This document shows, piece by piece, positions 47,601 through 58,791 of a DNA stretch of 64,000 bases. Origin of the DNA: Litsea cubeba. Lineage: Eukaryota > Streptophyta > Magnoliopsida > Laurales > Lauraceae. The stretch spans positions 62,885,915-62,949,914 of the forward strand of contig CM022944.1 of the NCBI GenBank assembly GCA_012931725.1, written 5' to 3'. A model generated the notes under the pieces. The model made no database searches. It had not been told where the DNA came from and saw nothing but the letters and a program-made list of their open reading frames with translations. Each line of letters opens with the position of its first letter. Within the stretch, counting starts at the first letter, position 1. Made by a program: the position numbers and the translations under genes.

Positions 47601-48316
47601 ATGGACTACCGGGTCAAAAACTCAGAAGCTTCCTTAAAGGGAGAAAAGAAAAAACTGAGGGATCACGCATTGAATGCCTCTAGGTTCAAAAGGCAGCCAG
47701 TGCAACCATCGCCTTCACTAAGGACGACATCCTACTTGGCGAAACAAGGCACAACTGACCCCTGTACTTCACAGGGTACATCAAGGAAATGCCTACGCAC
47801 AGAGTTCAGATCGACCCAGGTTCTGCACTCAACCTCATCTCCACTTCGGCTCTCGAAGAGTTGGGCATCCCACCCAGCCAGCTGAGCCACACATCTGTAT
47901 CTATCTTTGGACATGATGGGAGTACTCAAAGGCCTATCAGCAAAATTAGGTTCAAGTTGCAGATCGGTGATCTTATCTCTGAGGTCACTGTATATGCAAT
48001 AAAAACCCTTTCATGCTACAACATCCTTCTCGGACGCCCCTGGATCCACGAGAATAGTGTTGTCCCTTCAACTCTACATCAATGCATCAAGTTTGTTGGC
48101 GACGACAGCATGATACATCGAGTCTTTGCGGACAGAAAACCCTTCAAAGGTAAAAAAGTCCACTTTGCAGACTCACAGATGTATGAAGGTGAGAAAGAAG
48201 AAGAGGAGAAGCACACAATACCCTTTGTCGAAAATCTCCAGAAAGATAAAGGCAAGGCTCCTCAACAATCACTGGAAGAAAACAAACCATCCGGTAAATC
48301 TGAAGAGAGCATTTAA
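47601..48316 (+). pseudogene. Retropepsin-like protease, copy C
   Basis: A frame change at about 47755-47790 separates the entry segment from the protease core (47789-48316). Core: HRVQIDPGSALNLISTSALE with catalytic D-P-G-S at 47813-47824, SIFGHDGSTQRP, and the flap-distal motif YNILLGRPWIHEN near 48020. The tail is Lys/Glu-rich (EGEKEEEEKH) and ends TAA 48314-48316. Unlike copy A, the active site is intact. Confidence 0.8.
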
Positions 48317-48609
48317 ACTCCCTTCATCATCTCCCTCAAACCTTCAAAACCTTTGGTCATCACGACTAAAGTGAAGAGGGCATAGCAAAAGCCTGGGGGC
48401 CAATTTGTTGTCTCTTTCGTGTCTATCATACACGACACGGATCCAGATTCAGAGCCAGAAGATGACACATCGTCAAGCCAAGTTGACACTCAGCAAGTTC
48501 AGCCTGCTCTTACTCCAATGGAGACAACTTCTGACATAGAAGATCCTACGTCAGCTTCCTGTTCCAGCAACTTCAGCAAAGGAAAAGCCGATCTTCTTCC
48601 ATAGATCGG

Positions 48610-48912
48610 ATGCTTCTTCATCAAACTCCATGCCTGAACCTTTCAAAAAATGAAGGTATGCCTCAACTATGTTTATATAGTCCTGTGGCACAAGCTATTA
48701 TGAAGAAAATGGGCCATGACGCTCAAAACCCAGTCGGTTTGGGAGAAGGACGCGGTATTCTCACGCCATTGGGGCCCGTCTTGACCAAAAGCCAGCAGGA
48801 AGATTGGAGACTCTACAGCCATGTAGAAAAGACTTCACACGGGCTAGGGTATGATCCCGACACTCCCCTGAGACAGTTGACACAAAGGATTAAAAGTCAA
48901 TTTACTGACTAA
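48610..48912 (+). CDS. G-patch-like segment of polyprotein, copy C
   Basis: 100 open codons. Core: SPVAQAIMKKMGHDAQNPVG, LGEGRGILTPLGP and HGLGYDP, fitting the glycine-rich G-patch pattern (aromatic-poor variant). It sits between protease and RT, as in other plant gypsy polyproteins with this insert. Copy A has the same segment but a stop after LR. The start is arbitrary because this is an internal stretch of a larger frame. Confidence 0.55.
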   Translation: MLLHQTPCLNLSKNEGMPQLCLYSPVAQAIMKKMGHDAQNPVGLGEGRGILTPLGPVLTKSQQEDWRLYSHVEKTSHGLGYDPDTPLRQLTQRIKSQFTD

Positions 48913-49124
48913 GCCTTAACATTTCAAGTCCATGAAGACATCGATCTCCCTGGATATCTCTTCGATGAGTCACCTGACAAAGATCTAGGAAGCTCATCCA
49001 ATTGGTACGATTTCTCTGACAATGAAGAGGAATTATCCGATGGCATAGACATGTGGTCTTCTGACCCAGAAGAACCCTCGTCTCCAAAAGAAGTACCCTA
49101 CTTCGACCTGGTTTCAACAGGCGA

Positions 49125-50381
49125 TTGGGATCATCTCATAGCAATTGGGACCTTTTTATAGCAAGCCTTGAGAAGATCACCGATCAAGAAGACCCATGGA
49201 AAGGAACAAAACCTTGGTCTGGAAATTCCCTTGAAACCCCAGAAGGTTTCGTCGAGCTGGAAGCCTCCGAAAATATTGTGAATGAACCACCTTCGAACCT
49301 TCCAACAGAAGATCATGTTCAAAAGATAGACTTGGGAACACCAGATAACCCACGTCCTGTATGCATAAGCAAGAATATAAAGGATGATGAATTACCCGAG
49401 TATATCACCTTTCTTCGTGAGTTCGTTGATTGCTTTGCATGGTCTTACGCTGAAATGCCTGGCTTAGACCCTAAAATAGCAGTTTACAAACTTAATCTTC
49501 AAGAAGACATCAAGCCTGTCAAGCAGGGCCAAAAAAGATTCCGTCCATATGTGATGGATAAAATTGAACAAGAAGTTTAAAAACTCAAAAGCGTCGACTT
49601 CATCGGTGAGAAACAATATCCTGAATGGTTGGCCAACATTGTCCCCGTGACAAAGAAAAACGGGCAGATTAGGGTCTGTATTGACTATAGAGACCTGAAT
49701 GGCACATGCCCTAAAGATAAATTTCCACTCCCCATACCAGACCTAATGATTGATAATACGTGTGGATTCGAGCGAATGACATTCACGGATGGTTTCTCTG
49801 GCTACAATCCGATAAAGATGCATCCCGAAGATGAAAAACATACATCCTTTCGGACCCGATTTGGCGTATATTGCTACATAGACATGCCATTTGGTCTGAA
49901 AAATGATGGTGCCACATATCAGAGGGCTATGATGAAAATATTCCAAGATATGTAGCACAAGACGGTCGAATGTTACGTTGATGACCTCGCCATCAAAAGC
50001 AAAAGAAAAGAAGATCATCTCGAAGACCTTCGAGAAGTCTTGCTCCGGCTTCGCAAAAACAAACTGCGGATGAATCCTCTGAAGTGCTTCTTCGGCATCT
50101 CGTCAGGTTAGTTCCTTGGATTCCTAGTTCGGAAAGATGGAATAGAGCTTGACCCCATAAAAGTCAAAGCCTTTATAGAAATGCCCTCTCTAAGAACCTT
50201 GAGAGAATTCAAAGGGCTTCAAGGGAGATTGGCCTACATCAGACGGTTCATCTCCAATCTTTCGGGAAAATGCCGTCCATTCTCCCGATTGATGAAAAAA
50301 GGTGTAAACTTTGTCTGGGATGCTGATTGTGAAGCCGCATTCCAAGATATCAAGTCATACCTGACCAGACCTCCAGTGTAG
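49125..50381 (+). pseudogene. Reverse transcriptase, copy C (palm motifs present, several stops)
   Basis: Lead-in ELPEYITFLREFVDCFAWSY (49388), then NIVPVTKKNGQIRVCIDYRD (49635-49695), DKFPLPIPDLMID, GYNPIKMHPEDEKHTSFRT, DMPFGLKNDGATYQRAM and the catalytic YVDD at 49974-49985. Then FFGISSG*FLGF and the thumb/connection to PPV. In-frame stops: 49578 (after EQEV), 49953 (just before HKTVECYVDD) and 50109. A 1-base deletion at 50378 (ccagtgtagc against ccagtgttagc in copy A) shifts into the next frame. Apart from these, domain length is normal. Confidence 0.88.
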
Positions 50382-50410
50382 CTGCTCCTACCACTGGAAA
50401 ACCATTCATC

Positions 50411-51679
50411 TTGTACACAAGAGCCCTTGATCACTCTCTGGGCACTCTGCTTGCACAAGAAAATGATGAAAGAAAAGAAGCTGCTCTATACTACCTCAGC
50501 CGCATGCTAGTAGGTGCAGAGCATCGCTACTCTTCAGTCAAAAAAGAATGTCTTGCAGTGATGTTCGCCGTACAAAAGCTACGTCACTACTTGCTTTCCA
50601 ACACAGTCTACCTGGTCTCGAGGATCAACCTCTTGAAGGTCCTCATCACAAAAGCAGGTTCTCTCAATGCCCGACTGGCAAAATGGTCCATCCTTTTGTC
50701 ACAATTTGATATTAGGTATGTGCCACAAAAAGCAATCAAAGGCCAAGCTCTAGCAGACTTTCTCGCAGAGCATCCATTGCCTAAAGATTCTCCACTCAGA
50801 GATGATCTCCCAGACGAACCAGTCTACAATGTGGAGATCTTCTCACAAAACGCCTCCTGTGACATGTACTTTGACGGTGCAACCAGGACAAATGAAAAAA
50901 GACAGCTGATCTCGGGAGTTGGCATCCTCTTTGTTAGCCCCGACAAATACATGATTCCACACGCTTTCTCGCTACTGGAACCATGCACAAACAATGCAGC
51001 TGAATATCAAGCTCTGATCCTAGGATTGGAACTCACCATCGAATCTGGTACCACCATGCTGGAAATCTTTGGAGACTCTCAACTGATCGTCAACCAGATG
51101 AATCAGAAATTTGAAGTCAGGAAGCCCGATTTGCTGCCTTACTACAACAATGTACAATCGCTTCTGCAAAAGTTTAATATCTGTCACATCACCCACATTA
51201 GTAGAGGTGAAAACATACGTGCAGATGCCCTGGTTGGACTTGCCGCATCTATGGCAATCCAGGAAGGAGAAAACATGCAAATTACAGTGTGTGAAAGAAG
51301 AATCCTTCCTCCTCTTAACACACACCAAGCTGTTGCTAAATGCCACCGAGTGCTTGGAAATCGGATTTCAATCCTTCAACCTTCAATCGGCGACTGGAGG
51401 AATCCGTTCATTGATTACACTATGTTCGAAATCCTACCTGAAGATCCAAAAGAACGGGTAAGCATCCAAAGGCGAACCCCCAACTGTCATTTGGATATTC
51501 CTTCAAAAACCCTTTATAGGAAATCCTTCAATGTGATACTTCTACATTGCTTGTCACAACAAGAGGCTGAAGAAACACTCAAAGAAGTTCAAGCTGGTCT
51601 TTGTGGAGCTCATCAGGCTGGTCCCAAGCTCTATGATAAAAAAAAGGCTAGGTTATTACTGGCCTACCATGGTAGCTGA
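50411..51679 (+). CDS. RNase H, archaeal-type RNase H and integrase N-terminus, copy C (422 codons, open)
   Basis: Domains in order: RT-linked RNase H (about residues 1-125: LDHSLGTLLAQ, EAALYYLSRMLVG, KKECLAVMFAVQKL, ending FLAEHPLPKD); archaeal-type RNase H (about 148-285) with all four acidic residues visible (YFDGA, NNAAEYQAL, FGDSQLIVNQ, IRADAL); a linker; and the start of the integrase zinc-binding region (LCGAHQAGPKLYD). Two RNase H domains in this order are the diagnostic feature of the Tat group. The frame ends after a short shift in the KKKARLLLAYHG segment, where copy A reads MLGYYWPTMIA. Without the upstream 1-base deletion it would join RT directly. Confidence 0.85.
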   Translation: MYTRALDHSLGTLLAQENDERKEAALYYLSRMLVGAEHRYSSVKKECLAVMFAVQKLRHYLLSNTVYLVSRINLLKVLITKAGSLNARLAKWSILLSQFDIRYVPQKAIKGQALADFLAEHPLPKDSPLRDDLPDEPVYNVEIFSQNASCDMYFDGATRTNEKRQLISGVGILFVSPDKYMIPHAFSLLEPCTNNAAEYQALILGLELTIESGTTMLEIFGDSQLIVNQMNQKFEVRKPDLLPYYNNVQSLLQKFNICHITHISRGENIRADALVGLAASMAIQEGENMQITVCERRILPPLNTHQAVAKCHRVLGNRISILQPSIGDWRNPFIDYTMFEILPEDPKERVSIQRRTPNCHLDIPSKTLYRKSFNVILLHCLSQQEAEETLKEVQAGLCGAHQAGPKLYDKKKARLLLAYHGS

Positions 51680-51689
51680 CGCAATGTAA

Positions 51690-52649
51690 TTTGCTAAGCG
51701 CTGCCAACAATGCCATGTCAAGTTCATGGAGATTACATTAACATGCCTCCAGAATGGCTACATCCTACAGCGATTTCATGGCCTTTCGAAGCCTGGGGTA
51801 TGGACATCATAGGTCATATTTCTCCCCCTTCGAGCAAAGGTCATCGCTTCATCTTCGCCGCTACGGATTATTTCTCCAACTGGTCAGAAGCATTTGCGCT
51901 TAACGAAATGAAGACCTCATCGGTCCTTCACTTCCTACGCACCAACATCATTTGTCATTTCGGCATACCTAAAAGATTCGCCCATGATAACGAACCACAA
52001 TTCTGGGATCATCGATTCTACAGGTTCTGCAATAAATACAAAATCCAAAGCTGTCCTTCGACTCCATACAATCTGGCAGCAAACGGATTAGTAGAAGCTT
52101 TCAACAAGACACTCTGCAAAATCCTCAAGAAAATGGTCTCTCGTCACAAAAGAGACTGAAGCGACAAATTGTCTGAAGCTTTATGGGCCTATCGAACCAC
52201 CGTTCGAGGACCAATCCATAGCACACTATTCTCCTTGGTCTAAAGATACGAAGCTGTCGTACCCTTGGAAGTACAAATTCCTTCCTTGAGGGTATCCTTG
52301 CAAAATGACATGACTCAAGAAAACAATGTCAAATTGCGACTCTATGAGCTAGACAATCTCGATGAGAGACGGCTCGAAGCTCGGTAAAGCATTGAACTTT
52401 ACCAAGAATGCATGGTAGGATCTTTCGACAAAAAGGTCAGGCAACGCACCTACAAAAAGGGTGACTTGGTTCTTGCAGTAAAAAGACGTCTTCGCTCATA
52501 AGTCCAAAGGCAAATTTGAGCCAAAATGGGAGGGACCCTATGTCATCGACAAGGTTTTCTCCAACAGTGCATATGCACTCCTAAACATGGAGGGTGACAA
52601 ATGTATGCTACCCATCAACGCCAAGTTATTAAAGCGGTACTACCCTTGA
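51690..52649 (+). pseudogene. Integrase catalytic core and C-terminus, copy C
   Basis: DD(35)E triad: D of GMDIIG (51803), D of AHDNEPQF (51986) and E of GLVEAFNK (52094), with correct 61 and 36 codon spacing. The family HDNGPQF motif has G changed to E. Open from 51710 to 52159, then TGA at 52157 within KRD*SDKL; further stops and shifts follow. The C-terminal GPY-like module (KWEGPYVIDKVF) ends LKRYYP at 52649. The zinc-binding Cys pair (RCQQCHV) is near 51700 but out of frame with the upstream half. Confidence 0.83.
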
Positions 52650-54014
52650 AGACTTACCCAACTGGGCAAGAGCAATGCCTATACGGCCAAAATTGGTTTC
52701 CAGGTACTCGCTCGCTAAACCCACTCCTTTTAGAATTTTCATATCAAATGTTGAAATTTCTAGAAATTCAAACAATGCTTACTTTCACCGTTTTATTATT
52801 CAAAAAAAAATTCCAAGTTTAGGAACCTTTCCCTAACTTGACCAAAATTTTCAACTCTTGAACCCAAAATTCATGGCTTGAAACAAAATCCGGATTCAGG
52901 GATTTTCACCCAAGTCCACCCTGCCTTTTACCGCCAAAATGGTTTTAGGTCAAAACTTATGACCCTCGTGTCTTTAAACAAAAAAAAAAAGGTTTTTCAA
53001 AAACCGCGGGGAAGCAACGCTTAGTTGATACTCGCACAAATCGGAAGCATGCGAACCATCTTCGACACTTCCAAAATTGCAGGGAAGCGACATTTCCTCG
53101 ATACTTGCAAAATAAGAAAAATCGTGGAGACAACATTTCAGTTGATATCCACAACCCAAATTTCAAACGGTCAACCAAGAAATCGTGAAGATGCAACATT
53201 GCAGTCGATATCCATAACCCAAATGTTCGAGAAAACCGCAAATTTCAAAAATCGTTGGGAAACGACATCAAGTCAGTGCCCGCAAAACCAAAATTTTTGA
53301 AAAGCAAGGAAGCAACATTCCACCGATGCTTGCACCCAAATCCGCGAGGATGCGACATTCCATCGATCCTCGGAACCGAATGAGCAAGGATGCTTGATAC
53401 TTGCAAGACCATTCAGCAGGGAGGCGACTTTTAGTCAATACTTGCATTTTTGAAAACCAAAACCGGCTATAAATGCCACCAAAACAGGCTATAAATGCCA
53501 CAAACCGGCTATAAATGCCACCAAAACCGGCTATCAATGCCACCAATCAAAACTTAGCTTTAAAAAAAATCAGCTATAAATGCCACCAAAACCGGCTATC
53601 AATGCCACCAATCAAAACTTAGCTTTAAAAAAAATCAGCTATCAATGCCACAAACTCGGCTATCAATGCCACAAAAAACCGGCTCTCATGCCACAAACAA
53701 AATCTGGCTCCCATGCCAAAACAATCATTGGACAAAAGATTTTCACAAAATGACAAACTTTTGATCAAATCCCATTTAGTAATTGCTTTCATCACAAAAA
53801 GATTTAAGTGAGCGTAGGGAAAGCAAAACAAAAAAAAAATATCCCATTTAGAAATTGCTTTCATCACAAAAAGATTCAAGTGAGCGTAGGGAAAATAAAA
53901 AAAAAAGCATCCCATTTAGCAATTGCTTTCATCACAAAACGATTTAAGTGAGCATAGGGAAAACAAAAAAAAAGTACAAAAAAAATACATGTGGTACCAA
54001 AAAAAAAAAAGTGT
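52650..54014 (+). repeat. Spacer between pol and antisense gene, copy C: several short-repeat arrays
   Basis: Non-coding counterpart of 15667-17091. About 53000-53440: gatacttgca-type imperfect repeats. 53460-53715: about ten copies of ggctataaatgccac / ggctatcaatgccac, including a direct duplication of a roughly 65-bp block (aatcagctataaatgcc.. to ..acttagctttaaa). 53771-53975: three units of 68-72 bp, each cccatttag.aattgctttcatcac and then an A-run; copy A has one such unit (16916). Confidence 0.75.
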
Positions 54015-57000
54015 TTACAAAGCACTACAAAAAAAAAAAGAGAGTGCCAAAAAAATATATACGTGGTATAAATCAGGAGCTAAACCAAAAATGGTCTCTA
54101 GCCAAAATTTGAGCTCCTCGAGCAAGCTTTTGCCCTCAGCCGCCGTCCGAGTTTCCAGGGCACGGTTTTTCAGGAACTTGCCATGAGATGCTGGGGTAGG
54201 CTGTAACCCTTCTTTCACCCTGGGAAGCTTAGCCCAAGCAGTTTGCCATTGTTTGTCCTCTTGAAACTTCCTTTCGAGAACTCGATTAGCATCTGCGAAC
54301 CAGCGAATCAGAGTACTCTCCCTGTCGTGAGCCTCTGTTATAGCATCCCACCTGGCAGTGACTTGTGCCTTCAAATGCTCAAGACGTTTCCTGGCCTCAT
54401 CGACCTCCCTATCAAGGATGTTAAGGTTATGTGTCAGGCCAATGATGGCTAGCTCTTCTAAGTTCTTCTCTCGGACTAGTTGCTTCCTGCTTTGTGTAAC
54501 CTCATTCAGGTCAGACTTAGCCTTATCAGCAGGGTCCAGGAATATCTCCTTGAAGAACTGGTCATCAGCAAAACCAATGGTCTCAAACCACTTGTCACCT
54601 AGTGCAATGATCTTATCAACGATTGCCCTGGTACCTGTGACATCCAGACCAGCCTCTTCGGCATCACCGAGAATCTCCTGCACATGCTAGATCATGCCAA
54701 ATCCGGCATCCATGTGCCCAGAAAGGAGAGTCTCAATCCAAGAGCTCAGAACCCGCGCCACCACCTTCTTCGCAAAAAGAAGAGATGTCCCAGCTGAAGA
54801 TTCGCCCCGCTCTGTCGGTCGGCTGCTCATGTCATGCCCCGTTGAAAGAGGAACAAAAGAACTCTTTCCAGTATGAGCTGCCGGGGAAGGAATCTCAGCA
54901 CGAGGTACCTCCTCCACCATGTCAAAATTGGTTGCAGGAGTCTCTACTCTAGATCAACCTCTGGCATTCTTTACTCTGGTTCTAAAGGAAGCAATGGACT
55001 CTCCTCTGTCGCTTCAAAACCTGCCAAAGAAACACAAAAAGGTATGAATATGATCCTATTTAAAAAATTATTATTAGGGTTATTACTATAAAATACCTTC
55101 TTCGACGACTGGCGGAACATTCTCTTCCTCCATGAACTCATCGGAAGCATCGTCAACATTTGCGTCCATTGATGGTTTAAAGTCATCGGAATTCTGTGGC
55201 AAGTCAACTGACAAGAAAAATGTTAGCAAACCAAGTCACAGACAAAAAAAAGAAAGCAAAAGAAGTTATACCAATTGGAGATTCTGGATTCACTCCAGAG
55301 TCCCTCGTTTCTTCTTCAGGTGCCCCGACGGGATCCGTCACCCCGTCATCGGTTGGAACCTCAGGCATCGCCAAGTCTTCCTCTGCTAAAAAAAATAGCA
55401 AGGGGAGAAAGCAAATTAGAACATGGAAAATTCCCATGAAAAGAAATGGAAAGAGAAATAGGAAGAATCGTACCTTCACCGACGGTCTCTTTTTCTCGGC
55501 TTCTCTTTTCTGGAGGCTCGTCAGCATTCCCTGGCACCTCCTCATTGATAGTAAGAGAGACTTCTATGTCAGGAGAACCTTCATGTTGCCCTTTGCTGCG
55601 ATGATGACTCCTCTTCCTCTTACTTCTGTGGGCTCGCTTTCTAGAAGAACCTGCCCCACTGCCAGAGTCAGGTTTCCCACGTGACTCCTCACTGGATGGT
55701 ATTCTCTTGCCAGTAGACTCCACGGAAGCTCGCCTCTATGCCGCTTGTATCCAAGCATCAAGCTCTGCTTCCTCCTGTTCTAGATGCTCTAAAGCCTCAT
55801 CAGGTATTTCTCGAACAGCTTCAGAACCAATGACGCCCTGGTCACCGAGAAAGCCTATCTTGTGCTTCTCTCCAGAAAGGAAGGCCCAATCTTCCTCTCG
55901 CCGGACGCCATCCGACTTTTTAAGGCCTTTTCCAGACGATAGCTTCACATCAAACTCTTTCTTGGAAAGCCCCCGATATGCCGAAAAGCTCTCCGCGAAC
56001 CACTTCGCGAAGCCGGCAGTCCGGGAAGTCGACAACATAGGATAAGAAATCATGGCAGTAGTGTCTTCAGCACTATAAAAAGCCCATGCATTTCTGCCAT
56101 CTTCCAAGCCTCCAAAGCGCTTCACCATGCTTGAAGGCGCTCCAATAACGTCTTAAGAAAAGCCCAATTGCAGAGCAAAGCGAGAAGATACATACGGCTG
56201 GATGTCAACAAAAAGATGTTTGCGACACACCATCGTGCCGACACGTATGCTAAAAAGCCACTCCTTCTCTGCATTCGTCAAGGAGTAATGCCTTCCCGAC
56301 CCTGCCCTGGTAGAGTCTCGAGCGACACCAAAGTCAAAAGCCTTCTTCCGTAACTCTGGAGAAAGCTTCACAGAAGACTACCCCATCTCGACGTCTTTGA
56401 ACCGTCGGATCCTCATGCTGGCAAACAAAAGTGATTCGGACACAGCTTTGCCCTTAGCCAGTCGAATCATGAGAGGATCATCATCCTGTGCAGCACCCAG
56501 CTGGTGGAAGTCAGGACAGTGGTATACATACCACGAATAGAAAACGTGGGCTGAAAATACCCTGTCCATGGGAGGCCCAAGCCGAACCAAAAAAGCAGCA
56601 ACCTGCAGTTCGGTACACAAGTAGGAGTAAAGAGCTGGCACCAAAGCAAGCCGCTCTCCAAACGCCATCTGACAAGCCGGAAAAATACAATGCGGCCTGA
56701 TATGAATTCCATCTCCTCCAGCAAAAATAGCCTCACCTAGCCAATAACTGAGGTAAACATCAAGATCCCTTCGCAGTGCAATGTCAGAACAAATGGCGTC
56801 TGTACTTGCGAAGAAACCCCTCAACTCTTCTTGTATGGCCAAAGTCTTCTTCGAACCTGGATCCTGAGCCTTGTCTTCCCGGGTCATGCTATGAGAAGGC
56901 TCCCCACTTTCAAAGAAGTTGGGAGACGAAGAGCTAAAACTCTTCTAACTGCTGGATCTTACTTTTGAGCCCTCCTTCTCCTTCAAAAAATCATAGAAGG

Positions 57001-57535
57001 TGATGAGCTGAAAGTACAAAAGTCTGAACTCCTTAAACTGCTCCTCAAAGACGCTGTCCATCGGCATAAACTCCTCATAGAGTCTGCCAAAGATGGGCAA
57101 TCCAGTAATGGCATTCAGCTCCTTCAAAGAGAAACCAATCTCACCATTCGTCACAACGAAGGTATTGGTTTGTGGAAGGAATGACTCTAACCTAGCCATG
57201 AAGGCCTCGTCGGAAAAGATCACGGTCTCCCTAAAGGTGCGGACCGCATCAATAATCCCAGCTTCCTTCAAAACGGCGCCACCAATCAGGAGGAGGCGAT
57301 CAGTCCACGACTTCCACTCGGAGTCAGCACTGAAACGGCCACGAAGTCGAAAAGGCTTCAACCAATTGCTGCCGTCACCGCTGAAAATGCAAAGGCCCAA
57401 TGGTCCCAAATTGACTGATGGATAATCATCAAAATGTCCATGTCAGCAAGCGATTTCTCCGCATATCCAAGAGAACTGCCAACAAAAACTCTGGTCTTGA
57501 TTACAATTGTCCTCTTCACCCAGCTTGGAGGATCA
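54015..57535 (-). pseudogene. Antisense multi-exon PMD-like gene, copy C (5' truncated)
   Basis: Exon 1 and the start of exon 2 are missing beyond 57535. Exons: 57535-55474, 55382-55272, 55207-55097, 55020-54015. Exon 2: PMD-like core with FLPQTNTFVVTNGEIGFSLK and ELNAITGLPIFGRLYEEFMP (57200-57060), then RRDLDVYLSYWLGEAIF and GIHIRPHCIFPACQMAFG (56775-56650); later a Glu/Ala-rich helix and a Lys/Arg-rich stretch (RKRAHRSKRKRSHHRSKG). Exons 3-4 are acidic. Exon 5: PTERGESS, then about 220 residues of charged helix (LEHLKAQVTARWDAITEAHD), probably coiled coil. Stops relative to copy A are mostly Gln codons turned TAG/TAA (56378, 56153, 55012, 54689). Early exon 2 (57530-57420) is frameshifted. 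Confidence 0.78.
55021..55473 (-). other. Splice sites of the antisense gene, copy C (three introns)
   Basis: Introns on the minus strand: 55473-55383 (91 bp, gtacga..tagcag), 55271-55208 (64 bp, gtataa..ttgtcag), 55096-55021 (76 bp, gtattt..ttggcag). Positions and phase match introns 2-4 of copy A although lengths differ. The joined exons read through: ..ETVGE/EDLAMPEV.., ..PESPI/VDLPQNSDDF.., ..PVVEE/GFEATEESP. Lost frame inside the introns combined with kept frame in the exons supports splicing. Confidence 0.68.
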
Positions 57536-58791
57536 CTTTTTTGGTTGATCGGTTGGCGATCAATGTTGATTTTGATACTCTTGACGATTGACCCGTGATT
57601 TTGACGGATGTCAAAGGATTTGGTGCCTCAAAAGTATGAATTTTGGAAAATCCCAGGAGTTGAAAACTTCGAATCGTGAAAAATGATGAAAAACAGGCTT
57701 TTCGGGGCGAACCCAGCTATTTCGGGCACCATGGTCGCCGACGACCATGGGCCAGGGTCTCGGGGGTCTGCGACCCTAGGGGAGATTTTCCCCATTTTGT
57801 CCCGTTTTGTGGTCGTTTTTTATGTTTTTTTTTTATTTTTTCTTGAAATTTTTTTATCATTTATTGGCCTAATTTCCCTGTAGAAAACTTGACGAGAATC
57901 CTTGCATTTTGGAGTGCAAAGTTTCTAATTTTCCGAGAAAGCCGAAGACTTTGTCGCGTAGAGCTGCCGATTTTCCGTCAGAAGCTGAAATTGGATCAAA
58001 CGGTGTCGGAATGACCTGAAATTTGGGGTGAAGCCTTCTGAGCAATAAATAAGACCAACCATATGCTTTTCTTTGAGTTCTGAAGCCGTTTGGGGTCCTA
58101 TCGCCAGTAGACTTGTTTTTATCGCGAGGAAGATGTGGCGTCTGGATGGGCAGTCAACCGGTGTCTGATTGACTTGAAATTTGACAGGGAACCTATTGGA
58201 GTCATTTTGAGATGATCCATAGGCTCCGTCTTGGAAACCATGGTCCTGGGGAGCTTCGCCGCCGAGAGGCTTGATTTGGCTTTTGACCATCAAAGTCTGG
58301 TCAAATGTTGTCGAAATGACCTGAAATTTGACGTGTAGCCCTTTGTAAGCATCTTGAAGCCAGCCATATGCTCTGTCTGAAGAGTGATGGTCTCGGTAGT
58401 TCTCGCCGCCGAGAGGCTTGATTTGGCTGTTCGAGGGTTGATGTAGGGTCAAACGTTGTCGGTTTGACTCGGAACTTGACGTGGAGCCTTTCAGATGTAT
58501 TTTGAGACCATTCTAGGCTCTGATCGAAGATTTGGTGTCTCTAATGCTGTCGCCGCTGAGAGCTCCTTTTCTGCTGCTGGAAAAGCGAAGTTAGGCCAAA
58601 TGATTTTGAAATGGCCCGAAACTTCTTGTGTTCTCCTCTTTTGACTGTCTTGAAGGAACTTGTAGTTTTTGTTTGATTCTGACAAGATTTGATTTTTTGG
58701 GAGTAGCATTGCCTATTTATGGCAGGCTACGACTTCATGTAGCTTTTTGGATCTTAAAGAGGCAAAGTGACATTTTTGGTGTCAACACGTT
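57536..58791 (-). repeat. Inverted, truncated Tat LTR fragment
   Basis: On the minus strand it begins TGTTGACACCAAAAATGTCAC at 58791 and follows the LTR for about 1.26 kb to the tract equivalent to about 30565 of copy B and 40635 of copy C, where it abuts copy C. It lacks the TATA region and the 3' end. Orientation is opposite to copies A-C, so it is not simply the 3' LTR of C. Confidence 0.87.

Larger units (their letters stand above)
39357..57535 (+). mobile_element. Tat-lineage LTR retrotransposon, copy C (best-preserved pol; 3' end lost)
   Basis: Inserted in copy B. 5' LTR, primer-binding site, short leader, gag, 431-codon linker frame, protease with intact active site, G-patch, RT with YVDD, dual RNase H, integrase with DD(35)E, repeat spacer and antisense gene. 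Homology to copy A ends at ggaggatc (57535) inside exon 2 of the antisense gene. What follows is an inverted LTR fragment, so exon 1, the polypurine tract and the 3' LTR are missing. atctc (39352-39356) is the left target-duplication candidate. Confidence 0.88.

Noticed and set aside
57536..58791. Inverted LTR taken as the 3' LTR of copy C
   Set aside because: Orientation is opposite and it contains only the first half of the LTR; a 3' LTR must be in direct orientation.
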